DNA of 64,000 bases from Paractinoplanes polyasparticus (lineage in GTDB: Bacteria; Actinomycetota; Actinomycetes; Mycobacteriales; Micromonosporaceae): positions 186,001 to 250,000 of the forward strand of contig NZ_JAHWFK010000001.1 of NCBI RefSeq assembly GCF_019710575.1, given 5' to 3'. The notes below the pieces were generated by a model. That model saw only the letters and a program-made list of their open reading frames with translations. It was not told where the DNA came from and did not search any database. The first letter of the stretch is position 1. The number at the start of each line of letters is the position of its first letter. Positions 26,196 to 34,503 of this stretch are shown here, one piece after another. The position numbers were made by a program, and so were the translations under genes.

Positions 26196-27626
26196 ATGTC
26201 CGCCGTCCCCGAAACTCAGGTCAAGCCCGCGCCCGCCCCCCGGCCGGAACGGAAATCCAGCGGCTTCGGTGCGCTGCTGTTACGCCTGCACTTCTACGCG
26301 GGCATCTTCGTGGCGCCGTTCCTGTTCGTGGCTGCCCTCACCGGGCTCGCCTACACGCTGACGCCGCAGCTCGACAGCCTCGTCTACAGCAACGAGCTGA
26401 CCGTCGCGAGCACCGACGGCACGCCGCGCCCGCTGGCCGAGCAGGTGGCGGCGGCCCGGCAGGCCCACCCCGACGGCGAGATCGCGACGATCCGGCCCGG
26501 CGAGGGGGACGGCACGACGCAGGTCGACTTCAATGTGGAGTCGCTGACCGACGACCGGCAGCACACGGTCTACGTCGACCCGTACACGGCCGAGGTGAAG
26601 GGGCAGCTCACCACCTGGTTCACCTACACGCCGCTGAAGACGTGGTTCGACGACTTCCATCGCAACCTGCAGCTGGGCGACCTCGGCCGGCACTACTCCG
26701 AGTTCGCGGCCAGCTGGCTGGCGATCATCGCGCTCGGCGGGCTGGCGCTCTGGTGGCGGCGGCAGCGCGGCAACCGTACGGCGAAGAAGCTTCTCGCCCC
26801 TGACCTTTCGGCCCGCAAGGGCGTTCGCCGTACCCGCAGCTTCCACGCCGCCACTGGCGTGTGGCTGACCGTTGGCCTGTTGTTCCTCGCCGCCACCGGA
26901 CTGACCTGGTCGCGCTACGCGGGCGAGAACTTCAGCGCGGCCCTGGACGCGCTCGACTCGCGCACGCCGTCGCTCACCACCGGCGTCGACGCGCCCAGCG
27001 GCGACCACCACGGCGGCGCCTCGGGTGCCGTGGCGTTCGACCCGGCCACCGTCGACTCGGTGGTCGAGGTCGCCCGCGACAACGGCCTCGACGGGCCGAT
27101 CGAGCTGAGCGTGCCCGCCGATGCCGCTACGGCCTGGACGGTGGCCCAGAACGACTCCGAGTTCCCCGTACGCAAGGACAGCATCGCCGTCGACGCCGCG
27201 AGCAGCACCGTGGTCGACCGCAGCGACTTCGCCGACTATCCCGTGCTGGCCAAGCTGACCAGCCTCGGTACGAGCGCCCACATGGGCATGCTGTTCGGTG
27301 TCTTCAACCAGATTCTGCTGGCCCTGCTGGCAATCGGGCTCCTCACCGTCATCGTCTGGGGCTACCGCATGTGGTGGCAGCGCCGCCCGACGCGCACGGG
27401 CCGCCGCGCGCTGGTGGGCGCTCCCCCGGTCGAGCGCGGCGCCTGGCAGAAACTGCCGCCGTGGGCCATCGCCGTCGGCGTGCCGGCCGTGATCGCCCTC
27501 GGCTGGGTGGTGCCGATGTTCGGCATTCCCCTCGCGGCGTTCCTGCTGGCCGACATGGCCGTGGGCGCTTGGCGCTCCCGCCCCGGCTCCTCGGTCCCGG
27601 TGTCGCCGCCGCCCGCCGGAAGCTGA
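26196..27626 (+). CDS. PepSY-associated transmembrane protein
   Basis: A 476-residue membrane protein with four main helices: the first in L-H-F-Y-A-G-I-F-V-A-P-F (about 30-55), the second near 170-185 followed by W-W-R-R, the third near 225 and the last two near 365-430. The external stretches between helices 1-2 and 3-4 resemble PepSY domains (the first contains Y-V-D-P-Y-T-A-E-V near 127). Family members are linked to iron-siderophore reduction (PiuB/FsqB-like) or peptidase inhibition. ATG 26196 has CGAGGAG upstream. No operon partner is evident; the next 300 bases hold no gene. Confidence 0.82.
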   Translation: MSAVPETQVKPAPAPRPERKSSGFGALLLRLHFYAGIFVAPFLFVAALTGLAYTLTPQLDSLVYSNELTVASTDGTPRPLAEQVAAARQAHPDGEIATIRPGEGDGTTQVDFNVESLTDDRQHTVYVDPYTAEVKGQLTTWFTYTPLKTWFDDFHRNLQLGDLGRHYSEFAASWLAIIALGGLALWWRRQRGNRTAKKLLAPDLSARKGVRRTRSFHAATGVWLTVGLLFLAATGLTWSRYAGENFSAALDALDSRTPSLTTGVDAPSGDHHGGASGAVAFDPATVDSVVEVARDNGLDGPIELSVPADAATAWTVAQNDSEFPVRKDSIAVDAASSTVVDRSDFADYPVLAKLTSLGTSAHMGMLFGVFNQILLALLAIGLLTVIVWGYRMWWQRRPTRTGRRALVGAPPVERGAWQKLPPWAIAVGVPAVIALGWVVPMFGIPLAAFLLADMAVGAWRSRPGSSVPVSPPPAGS

Positions 27627-27920
27627 CGCCGCAGCCCTCCGCCCACCACCCCGCGGTCGCCCTACTGACCGGCGGCCGGCCGCCACCCCGCCGCTGCCGG
27701 CCCACCGACTCGCTGCCGCCCATTGACTCCCTGCTGGCCGCCGCCCCACCGTCCCCCTGCCGGCCGCCCGCCTCGCTGCTGGGCGCCCATCCGCTGCCGG
27801 CCGCCGACCCGCTGCTGCCCGCCGTCGCATCGCTGCGGCGGCGGGCCCCTGTTGTCCTGTCAGCGTCCGATTCGATGCACCGCCGTCAGCCCATCGACCA
27901 TCCATAGCCATCGATGCACA
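27627..27920. other. Proline-codon-like low-complexity spacer, no gene seen
   Basis: The stretch is made of imperfect CCGCTGC/GCCGGCCGCC-type words that leave several frames open on both strands, but none has a convincing ribosome site or a recognisable family. I read it as non-coding degenerate sequence between the PepSY gene and the pectin-lyase remnant. Confidence 0.5.
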
Positions 27921-27923
27921 CTC

Positions 27924-27939
27924 AGGCAAGCGCTTACCT
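27924..27939. promoter_or_regulatory. LacI-type operator-like site before the lyase remnant
   Basis: AGGCAAGCGCTTACCT is a near-palindrome centred on GCGC. It matches GGCAA-N4-TTGCC, the form seen near larE and uxaC, with one mismatch. It lies 30 bases before the decayed lyase and is probably its orphaned operator. Confidence 0.4.
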
Positions 27940-27968
27940 CGGGACATCCATCAGCCTGGAGGGCTTGC

Positions 27969-29399
27969 CGTGCGATCGATTCTGGCTGCCACAACGCCGG
28001 ACTGACCGGCACGAACTTCCACGTGTTCCGGGACGGCAGGCGGATCGCCACCGTCACCGACAGCACCAACTATCTGGACGCGGGCGGCAGCACGACCTCC
28101 CGCTACCAGGTGGCAGCCGTCGGCGGGAGGCGCAGCGACCCCACCGCGACCAGTGCCACGAACTACTTCGACCTGCCGTTGCGCAAGCCGGCCGACGGCG
28201 TGACGCCGGCCGGGGAGGCGTACACGTATTCGGCCAACGACATGAGCGTGGGCGACGTGGACGGCGACGGGCAGAACGAGTACGTCGTGAAGTGGGATCC
28301 GTCGAACTCCAGGGACGTTTCCCAGGTCGGTTACACGGGGCCGGTGTACGTCGACACGTACGAGCTCGACGGGACCCTGCGGCACCGGATCGACCTCGGC
28401 GTGAACATCCGGGCCGGGGCCCACTACACGCAGTTCCTGGTGCACGACTTCGACGGTGACGGCCGGGCCGAGATCCTGATGAAGACCGCGCCCGGCACCC
28501 GGACGATCCGCCATGGACAGAGTCGCCACATCACCCTGCCGAAGCCCGATCTGGCCCGCGGCTACCGCAACACCGACGACTACCGGCTCAGCGCGGCCGG
28601 CTACTACGACCACCTCGTCGCGATGTTCCTCGGCTGGGCCCGTCGACGGACCCGAGTATCTGACCGTGTTCGAGGGCGCCACCGGCCGCGAGCTGGAGAC
28701 GGTGCGCTACAAGCCCGGCCGCGACGACGACGGTCTTCGCTGGGGCGACTACGCGATGCCTCGGATCGAACCGGCCAACCGGGTCGACCGCTTCCTCGCG
28801 GGCGTCGCCTACCTCGACGGGCGCCACCCGTCGGCCGTGTTCGCGCGCGGCTACTACACCCGGTCGACGCTGGTCGCGTACCGGTGGAACGGCCGCCATC
28901 TGGTCGAGAACTGGTATGTCGACAGCGGCTGGGTGCCCATGACGAACCCGTTCAACGACAGCCGCACGGCCGCGACGGCACCCACCCCGTGTACGGAAAG
29001 CTGACCACGCAGGGCTTCCACTCGCTCAGCGCGGCCGACGTCGACGGCGACGGCCGGCAGGAGGTCGTGTACGGCGCAGCCACCATCGACGACTGGCGCC
29101 GGGGCACGCTGCTGACCGCCGTGGGCACCCGGACGAACAACGGCACCAAGGGCAATGCCGGCCTGATCGCCGACATCCTCGGCGACTGGCGTGAGGAGCT
29201 GCTGCTGCGCACCGCCGACAGCTCGGCCATCCGCGTACACCTCAGCACCGAACTGACCGGGCACAAGCTCTACACCCTGATGGACGACCCTCAGTACCGC
29301 GTCGAGGTGGCCCGCCAGCAGACCACCTACAACCAGCCGTCGTACCCCGGCTTCTACCTGGCCTCCGACACCGACTGGAGCCGCGTGCCGCTCCGCTGA
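27969..29399 (+). pseudogene. Decayed rhamnogalacturonan lyase (PL11 family)
   Basis: Segments of a PL11 rhamnogalacturonan lyase can be followed across frames. Preserved parts include the Fn3-like opening (F-R-D-G-R-R-I-A-T-V-T-D), D-G-D-G calcium loops near 28257 and 28450, D-G-P-E-Y-L-T-V-F-E-G near 28648, and the C-terminal Y-N-Q-P-S-Y-P-G-F-Y-L. Damage: the N-terminal signal and start are gone; about 28635 has a deletion with frame change; one C is missing in a CCC run near 28963 (second frameshift); and near 29090 two T-I-D-D motifs appear recombined, removing well over 100 residues. The intact enzyme would cleave pectin backbones outside the cell; this copy cannot. Confidence 0.82.
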
Positions 29400-29477
29400 C
29401 CACGAACGTCACCCGCACCCGAAACGCGCGCCGGGTGGGGGCGGGTGCCGGCGCGCCCGGTCGGGCAGGATGGGTGG

Positions 29478-30116
29478 GTGACCACAGACCTCGTCAGACT
29501 GAAGGCGGTGACCCACCTGCGCGGCGCGACCGCCGTGGTCAGCGAGGTCAGCCTGGCCCTGCCCCCGGCCCGGCTGGCCGTGCTGGCGGGCCGCTCCGGG
29601 TCGGGCAAATCAACCCTGCTGCACCTGGTCGCCGGCATCATGGCGCCGTCCCGGGGCGAGGTCACGGTCGACGGCAAGCCCGCCACCTCGGTGCACGACT
29701 GGGCGCAGGTGTCCCTGCTCCCCCAACGGCCGGCCCTGGCCCCCGAGCTGACGGTCGCCGAGAACGCCCACCTGCCGGCCCGCCTGCGCGGCCGCACCCC
29801 CGACCCCGAGCTGCTGGCCCGCCTGGGCCTCGACGCCCTGGCCAACCGCCCCGCGCACGACACATCCCTGGGCGAGCAGCAACGCACAGCTCTGGCTCGC
29901 ACCTTCGTGCTGAGCCCGGCCGTGGCCCTGCTCGACGAGCCCACCGCCCACCAGGACGACGAACACGTGGCGCTGGTCCTCTCCGCGCTGACGACTGCCG
30001 TGGCCAACGGCACGCTGGTGCTGGTGGCCACCCACGACCAGCGCATCATCGACCTGGCTGACACCCTGCTGCCGCTGCGCTCAGGCCGCCTGGAGGAAGA
30101 AGTCCGGGCCGGCTGA
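29478..30116 (+). CDS. ABC transporter ATPase, orphan
   Basis: A 212-residue nucleotide-binding protein with intact Walker A G-R-S-G-S-G-K-S (about 37-44), a Q-loop in L-L-P-Q-R, Walker B V-A-L-L-D-E-P and switch histidine in V-A-T-H-D. The signature is unusual (S-L-G-E-Q-Q in place of L-S-G-G-Q). The GTG at 29478 gives the usual short N-terminus before the first strand. No permease gene lies on either side: upstream is the lyase remnant and downstream, after 180 bases, a second ATPase-like gene lacking catalytic residues. It resembles LolD/MacB-type ATPases in size. Confidence 0.85.
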   Translation: MTTDLVRLKAVTHLRGATAVVSEVSLALPPARLAVLAGRSGSGKSTLLHLVAGIMAPSRGEVTVDGKPATSVHDWAQVSLLPQRPALAPELTVAENAHLPARLRGRTPDPELLARLGLDALANRPAHDTSLGEQQRTALARTFVLSPAVALLDEPTAHQDDEHVALVLSALTTAVANGTLVLVATHDQRIIDLADTLLPLRSGRLEEEVRAG

Positions 30117-30296
30117 CCGACTTCGCAGCCCAGGGACACTCGCCCATCCCGAAGTCGCCAGCCGCGGCGGCAACCGGACGGCGCCACCGATGCCGACCGA
30201 CAAGCCGCGCCGCCACCACAGCCGGGCCACACGGACATGTGCCGCGGTGCGGTGCCGGCGGATGGACACGCACCCAAAGACCTACTAGTTTGATAG

Positions 30297-30953
30297 GTGA
30301 ATGAGGAATTTGGGTGGGGGATGATCCACTTGGTGCGGGTGGAGATACGTGAGGCCGGCGTCGTCCGGGCGGGCCGCAGGATCCTCGGCGGCGCGAGCCT
30401 GGTGCTGGAGCCGGGGACGCTGACCGCTGTGGTGGGCTCGGATGCGACCACGCTGCTCGACCTGGCAGCCGGACTCGCGCCGGCCGAGGGCTTCGTGCGT
30501 TTCGACGGCGTCGACGTGCGCCGGCTCGGCGAGGATGTGCTGGCATCGAGCGTGGCTGTCGTCACTTCTCGCCCGTTCGTGACCGCCGGGTCGCTGCGGG
30601 AGAACGTCACCCTGGGCGCGACCGGCGACGAAGCGGACCTCGCCGAGGCCCTGCGGATCGCCGCTCTCGCCCCGGCGGACGACCCGGCCGGGCACCGGCT
30701 TCAGGTCGGCATCGCGCGGGCCGTCCTGCGCCGGCCCCGCCTGCTGGTGCTGGACGCCCCCGGCATCGACCCCGGGATCCTCGAGAACCTGGCCGGCACG
30801 GCCATCACCGTGCTGGCGGCCACGGACCGCCCGGGGCCCTTCGCCGATCGAATCGTCGTGCTCGCGAACGGGCGGGTCATCACGCTGAGCCGGCACGACG
30901 CCGAGTACGAGCGGATCACGCGGGCCGAGCCGATCGCGGCGGCCGTGCACTGA
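30297..30953 (+). CDS. Catalytically degenerate ABC ATPase-like protein
   Basis: About 218 residues that follow an ABC ATPase fold from start to end, yet every nucleotide-handling motif is altered. Walker A is shortened to G-S-D-A-T-T with no lysine; the Q-loop position reads V-T-S-R; the signature is lost (P-A-G-H-R-L-Q before I-A-R-A-V-L-R-R-P); Walker B reads L-L-V-L-D-A-P with Ala for the catalytic Glu; and the switch histidine is Asp (A-A-T-D-R). The frame is intact with no stops, so it is not an ordinary pseudogene. It could be a regulatory or structural partner of the normal ATPase encoded at 29478. GTG 30297 or ATG 30321 may be the start. Confidence 0.75.
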   Translation: MNEEFGWGMIHLVRVEIREAGVVRAGRRILGGASLVLEPGTLTAVVGSDATTLLDLAAGLAPAEGFVRFDGVDVRRLGEDVLASSVAVVTSRPFVTAGSLRENVTLGATGDEADLAEALRIAALAPADDPAGHRLQVGIARAVLRRPRLLVLDAPGIDPGILENLAGTAITVLAATDRPGPFADRIVVLANGRVITLSRHDAEYERITRAEPIAAAVH

Positions 30954-31176
30954 TTCGATCACCGAACGTTCCGGCGATGGCCGCGCTCCCAACCGAGAGA
31001 TCCACGGTCGAGAGAACGATTCCGGCAACGCCTGACGGCTGACCTGGCGCCCGTGTCGCTGAGGGTGCCGCCTCTCGCGGACAACCGGCGGGACGCCGCG
31101 ATGAGCTCGGCGTTTGGCGCTCCCGCCCGCCAGGAACAGGTGCGCGTCCATGGTGGACCAGGGAACGGGGATTCGG

Positions 31177-32313
31177 GTGAAGACTGGTGTGGCCTGCCTC
31201 GCCGCGGTGGGGCTGATCGTCGCGCTGACGCCGGGGCCCGCCTCGGCGGCGAGCAGCGGAACCTTTCTGCCGGTGCGCTACCTGAGCACCGGGTCGACGG
31301 AGACCAACGCGGTCGCGGTGGCGGACGTGACCGGTGACGGCCGGCCCGACATCCTGGCCGGACTAGGGCCGGCCGACAACACCCGGACCAGCGCGCTGCT
31401 CGTGTTCGCGCAGCGGGCCGACCGCACCTACGGCACGCCCACGCGCCTCGCCGGGCACGGCACATATCACGACGTACGCCTGGCCACCGGCGACCTCGAC
31501 AGCGACGGCCGCACCGACGTGGCCATGTCGACCTCGAAGGGCGTCGACGTCTTCTACCAGCGCAGCGGCAAGCTGACCGCCCCCGTCCTGGCGGCGGCCG
31601 GCACAGCCGAGGACGTCGCGATCGCCGACCTCAACGCCGACGGCCGCCGCGATCTCGTTGTCAGCGCGGGCATCGGGAGGATCCGCGTACACCACCAGAC
31701 CACGGCCAAGGCGTTCCCGGCTTCGGTGACGCTCAGCGCCCCGGTCCCCGACGTCACCCCGTTCGACCAGGTCTTCGTGGCCGACTTCAACGCCGACGGC
31801 CGGCTCGACGTGGCGCAGTCGTACGGCAGCGGCGCGTGGGTTCGTTCGCGCCAGGCCAACGGCTCGTACGCGGCGGCCACCGGCTATCAAGGCTCGGGGT
31901 ATCAAGGTATGGCCGCGGCGGTCGGCGATGTCACCGGGGACAAGAAGGCCGACCTCGTGTTGAGCGTGACGGAGAACCAGCCGGACGCTGCCATCAACGT
32001 GTTCGCCCAGCAGACCGGCGGCTTGAGCACGACCCCCACGGTCCACCCGGCCTACGACAGCCCGGCCGGCCTGGCCATCGGCGACCTGACCGGCGACGGT
32101 CGGGCCGACCTGGTCGCCGCCCACTTCAACTGGCTGGCCGCGAGCGTCTACCTCCAGCTGTCCACCGGCCGCCTCGGCGCCTACACGACCAACCCGGTCG
32201 ACGGCGTCGGCAACCAGCCCGACGCCCTGGCCGTCGGCGACGTCACCGGCGACGGCCAGCCCGACATCCTCAGCGTCGCCTACACCAAGCTCGCCATCCT
32301 GCAGCAGCGCTGA
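31177..32313 (+). CDS. Secreted FG-GAP/VCBS repeat protein
   Basis: A 378-residue exported protein. From GTG 31177 there is a classical signal peptide (K-T, hydrophobic core, then P-A-S-A-A cleavage near residue 25). The rest is seven FG-GAP-type repeats, each with a D-x-[ND]-x-D-G calcium loop such as D-V-T-G-D-G-R-P-D, D-L-D-S-D-G-R-T-D and D-L-T-G-D-G-R-A-D, forming a beta-propeller of integrin-alpha type. Upstream in-frame starts (ATG 31150) would bury the signal peptide. Likely an extracellular or surface binding protein; its setting between two decayed pectin/arabinan genes suggests carbohydrate contact, but this is inference. Confidence 0.85.
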   Translation: MKTGVACLAAVGLIVALTPGPASAASSGTFLPVRYLSTGSTETNAVAVADVTGDGRPDILAGLGPADNTRTSALLVFAQRADRTYGTPTRLAGHGTYHDVRLATGDLDSDGRTDVAMSTSKGVDVFYQRSGKLTAPVLAAAGTAEDVAIADLNADGRRDLVVSAGIGRIRVHHQTTAKAFPASVTLSAPVPDVTPFDQVFVADFNADGRLDVAQSYGSGAWVRSRQANGSYAAATGYQGSGYQGMAAAVGDVTGDKKADLVLSVTENQPDAAINVFAQQTGGLSTTPTVHPAYDSPAGLAIGDLTGDGRADLVAAHFNWLAASVYLQLSTGRLGAYTTNPVDGVGNQPDALAVGDVTGDGQPDILSVAYTKLAILQQR

Positions 32314-32331
32314 CCCTCAGGGCACCGGCCC

Positions 32332-32552
32332 GATCGTGCGTACTCGGAGACCTGCGCCGGTGCCGGGTCGGTCATGCTCGCCTGGCGGCTGCTGCCGGCG
32401 TACGGGGACGCCCGCCCGCCGGCGACGCCTGGCCGTACACCTCCGAGCGCCCCGACCCACGCTTCGAGAAGGCGTCGTTCACGCTTCGCCCGTACCACGA
32501 CTGGGCCTCCCGCGGCCCGTCGACGGTGCGGGTCCGGCTGCCCCTGGTCTGA
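32332..32552 (+). pseudogene. Remnant of a GH127-like beta-L-arabinofuranosidase
   Basis: Two scraps of one enzyme are fused. The first (32332 to about 32418) encodes R-A-Y-S-E-T-C-A-G-A-G-S-V followed by a W-R-L-L segment, the Y-x-E-T-C motif of GH127/DUF1680 enzymes whose Cys is catalytic. The second (from about 32419) encodes a G-D-A-W-P-Y start and the strand-rich C-terminus ending in V-R-V-R-L-P-L-V at the TGA. All else, several hundred residues, is gone and the frame changes at the join. GH127 enzymes trim plant arabinan, which fits the decayed pectin lyase upstream. Confidence 0.7.
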
Positions 32553-33192
32553 GCAGGCCGGACTCGTAGGCGACGATGACGGCCTGGACGCGGTCCCGCA
32601 GGCCGAGCTTGCCGAGCAGGCGTTTCATGTGGGTCTTGACCGTGGACTCCTCGACGAACAGGGACGCGGCGACTTCGGCGTTCGAGAGGCCCCGCGCGAC
32701 CAGCTCGAGGACGTCCCGTTCGCGGGCGGTGAGGCTGCGCAGGCGCCGGGCGACGGCCGGGTCCGGGGGCGCGGCGGCGGCAATCCGGTCGATGACCGTG
32801 CGGGTCACCGACGGGGACAGCAGCGACTCGCCGGCGGCAATCGTGTGCACGGCCTCGATCAGCCGCTCGGGGCGGGTGCGCTTGAGCATGAAGCCGGACG
32901 CCCCCGCGGCCAGCGCGCCGAAGACGTAGTCGTCGTCCTCGAAGGTGGTGAGCATCAGCACCCGCGCCGCGGGGACGGCCTCACTCAGCTCGGCGGTGGC
33001 GGCGATGCCGTCGCGGTGCGGCATCCGGACGTCCATGAGCACGACCTGCGGCACGAACTCGCGGGCCAGCGCCACCGCCTCGTGACCGTCGGCTGCCTCG
33101 CCGACCACCGTGATGCTGTCGTCGCTGGAGAGCACGGCCCGCAACCCGGCCCGCATGAGGTCGTCGTCGTCGACGATCAGGACCGTCGTCAT
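32479..33192 (-). CDS. NarL-family response regulator with a read-through tail
   Basis: A 237-residue regulator: receiver domain with D-D-D at 8-10, phospho-acceptor in L-M-D-V-R-M-P near 54, L-T-T-F near 82 and L-K-R near 104, then a LuxR helix-turn-helix (L-T-A-R-E-R-D-V-L ... T-V-K-T-H-M). Homologues usually stop shortly after the Y-x-S-G-L-L-x-P sequence; here about 20 extra residues rich in P, G and R are translated from the antisense of the GH127 remnant, so the natural end was probably lost. It is coupled to the kinase by an ATGA overlap, and most likely controls the MMPL gene at 34504. Confidence 0.88.
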   Translation of the reverse strand: MTTVLIVDDDDLMRAGLRAVLSSDDSITVVGEAADGHEAVALAREFVPQVVLMDVRMPHRDGIAATAELSEAVPAARVLMLTTFEDDDYVFGALAAGASGFMLKRTRPERLIEAVHTIAAGESLLSPSVTRTVIDRIAAAAPPDPAVARRLRSLTARERDVLELVARGLSNAEVAASLFVEESTVKTHMKRLLGKLGLRDRVQAVIVAYESGLLRPGAAGPAPSTGRGRPSRGTGEA

Positions 33193-34361
33193 GTCGCCGC
33201 CGCGTACGGCAACCGGGCGCTCAGCCGGAACGTGCCCGCCTCACCGGTTGCCGCCTCCAGCGTGCCGTCCAGCAGGGCAGCCCGTTCCCGCATGCCCACG
33301 ATCCCGAGGCCGCCCCCGGACCGTCGCCGCACGCCGACCGGATTGCTCACCTCGATGTCGACGGCGGCCGGCCCGTACGACATCCGGACGTCGGCCGTGC
33401 CCGAGCCGTGCCGGGCGGCGTTGGTCAACGCCTCCTGCAGGATGCGGTAGGCCGCCCACGCCACGCCGCTGGGCAGGCCCCGCCGGGCGCCGTGGAAGGT
33501 CGCCGAGACGTCCAGGCCGCTCGCCCGGTGCCGGTCGACCAGCTCCTCCAGTGCGACCGTGTCGGCCGGCGCCGGACCGGCCGGCTCGTCCCCCTCGCGC
33601 AGGGCCCGGACGAGACGGTCGATGTCGGCGACCGTGCCGTGCGCGACTTCCTCGATCGTCTCGATGGCACGCAGCGATCGGTCGGCGTCCCGCCGGTGCA
33701 GGAGCCGGGCCGCGCCGGCCTGCACCAGGATCACGTTGATCGCGTGTCCGGCCGAGTCGTGCAGCTCGCGGGCGATCCGGGTGCGCTCCTCGCTCGCGGC
33801 CAGGCGGCGCTGCGCCGCCATGTCCTGCTCGCGCAGCCGGGCGTGCTCCTCGAGTTCGGCGATGCGCTGGCGGCGCAGGTGGCTGCGGTCGCCGGCGATC
33901 CAGACCAGCGCGAACATGGCCACCCAGGCGAACAGTCCGGACGACATGCTCAGCAACGGCTGGCGTTCGAGGACCATCACCGTCATGGCCGCCGGCACGA
34001 AGGCCGCCACCGCGACGGCCGCCGCGAGTCTTCGCCGCCGCTCACCGCCCACCGCCTCGGCCAGCAGGTAGGTCGCGATCAGCGCGCCGGGCGGCACGTC
34101 GAGCCCGTAGTCGAACACGAGCAGTGCCAGCGTGCCGGCCGCGACCACAGCCCAGGCGACCCCCGGGAACCGGCGCGCGAGAAGAAGCGGCGACACCGAC
34201 GCCACGGCCAGCACGACACCGAGGGCATCGAGCTCGCGATAGCCCGGTTCGGCCGCGCCCAGGCCGCCCTGGCGCAGCATCCCGATCGTGAAGACGCCGG
34301 CGGCGACCGCCACGGCGGCGTCGGCCACGGCCCGGCCGCGTGCCCCAGTCCTGACCCTCAC
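33189..34361 (-). CDS. Two-component sensor histidine kinase
   Basis: A 390-residue kinase. Residues about 10-165 hold five or six membrane helices with little external sequence. A coiled stretch (E-L-E-E-H-A-R-L-R-E-Q) leads to the HisKA_3 box R-I-A-R-E-L-H-D-S-A-G-H (His near 209), then an HATPase domain with E-A-L-T-N-A-A-R-H near 307 and G-G-L-G-I-V-G-M near 353. It is partner of the response regulator with which it shares an ATGA overlap, and diverges from an MMPL transporter gene across 140 bases. The layout mirrors the system at 7.9-12 kb. Confidence 0.9.
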   Translation of the reverse strand: MRVRTGARGRAVADAAVAVAAGVFTIGMLRQGGLGAAEPGYRELDALGVVLAVASVSPLLLARRFPGVAWAVVAAGTLALLVFDYGLDVPPGALIATYLLAEAVGGERRRRLAAAVAVAAFVPAAMTVMVLERQPLLSMSSGLFAWVAMFALVWIAGDRSHLRRQRIAELEEHARLREQDMAAQRRLAASEERTRIARELHDSAGHAINVILVQAGAARLLHRRDADRSLRAIETIEEVAHGTVADIDRLVRALREGDEPAGPAPADTVALEELVDRHRASGLDVSATFHGARRGLPSGVAWAAYRILQEALTNAARHGSGTADVRMSYGPAAVDIEVSNPVGVRRRSGGGLGIVGMRERAALLDGTLEAATGEAGTFRLSARLPYAAAT

Positions 34362-34397
34362 CCGGCCAGCGTACGAGGGCCGGCGGCGCGCCGGATC

Positions 34398-34409
34398 CCC
34401 CCGAGGGGG
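34398..34409. promoter_or_regulatory. CCCCC-GA-GGGGG inverted repeat between kinase and MMPL genes
   Basis: Short perfect inverted repeat in the divergent intergenic region, 37 bases upstream of the kinase start and 95 bases before the MMPL start. A candidate site for the NarL-type regulator, though weaker in form than the palindrome at 10201. Confidence 0.3.
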
Positions 34410-34503
34410 TACGCGGGAACCCCACCACGGAGCGATTCGCCGCGGTCACCGGCCCGCCTAGCGTCACTTCGGCGTTGCTGTGGCCACCTTCGGGGAGGAA
34501 CTG

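Noticed and set aside
30954..31176. Small gene before the FG-GAP protein
   Set aside because: No frame with start, ribosome site and protein-like sequence; the in-frame extension upstream of GTG 31177 would bury the signal peptide.
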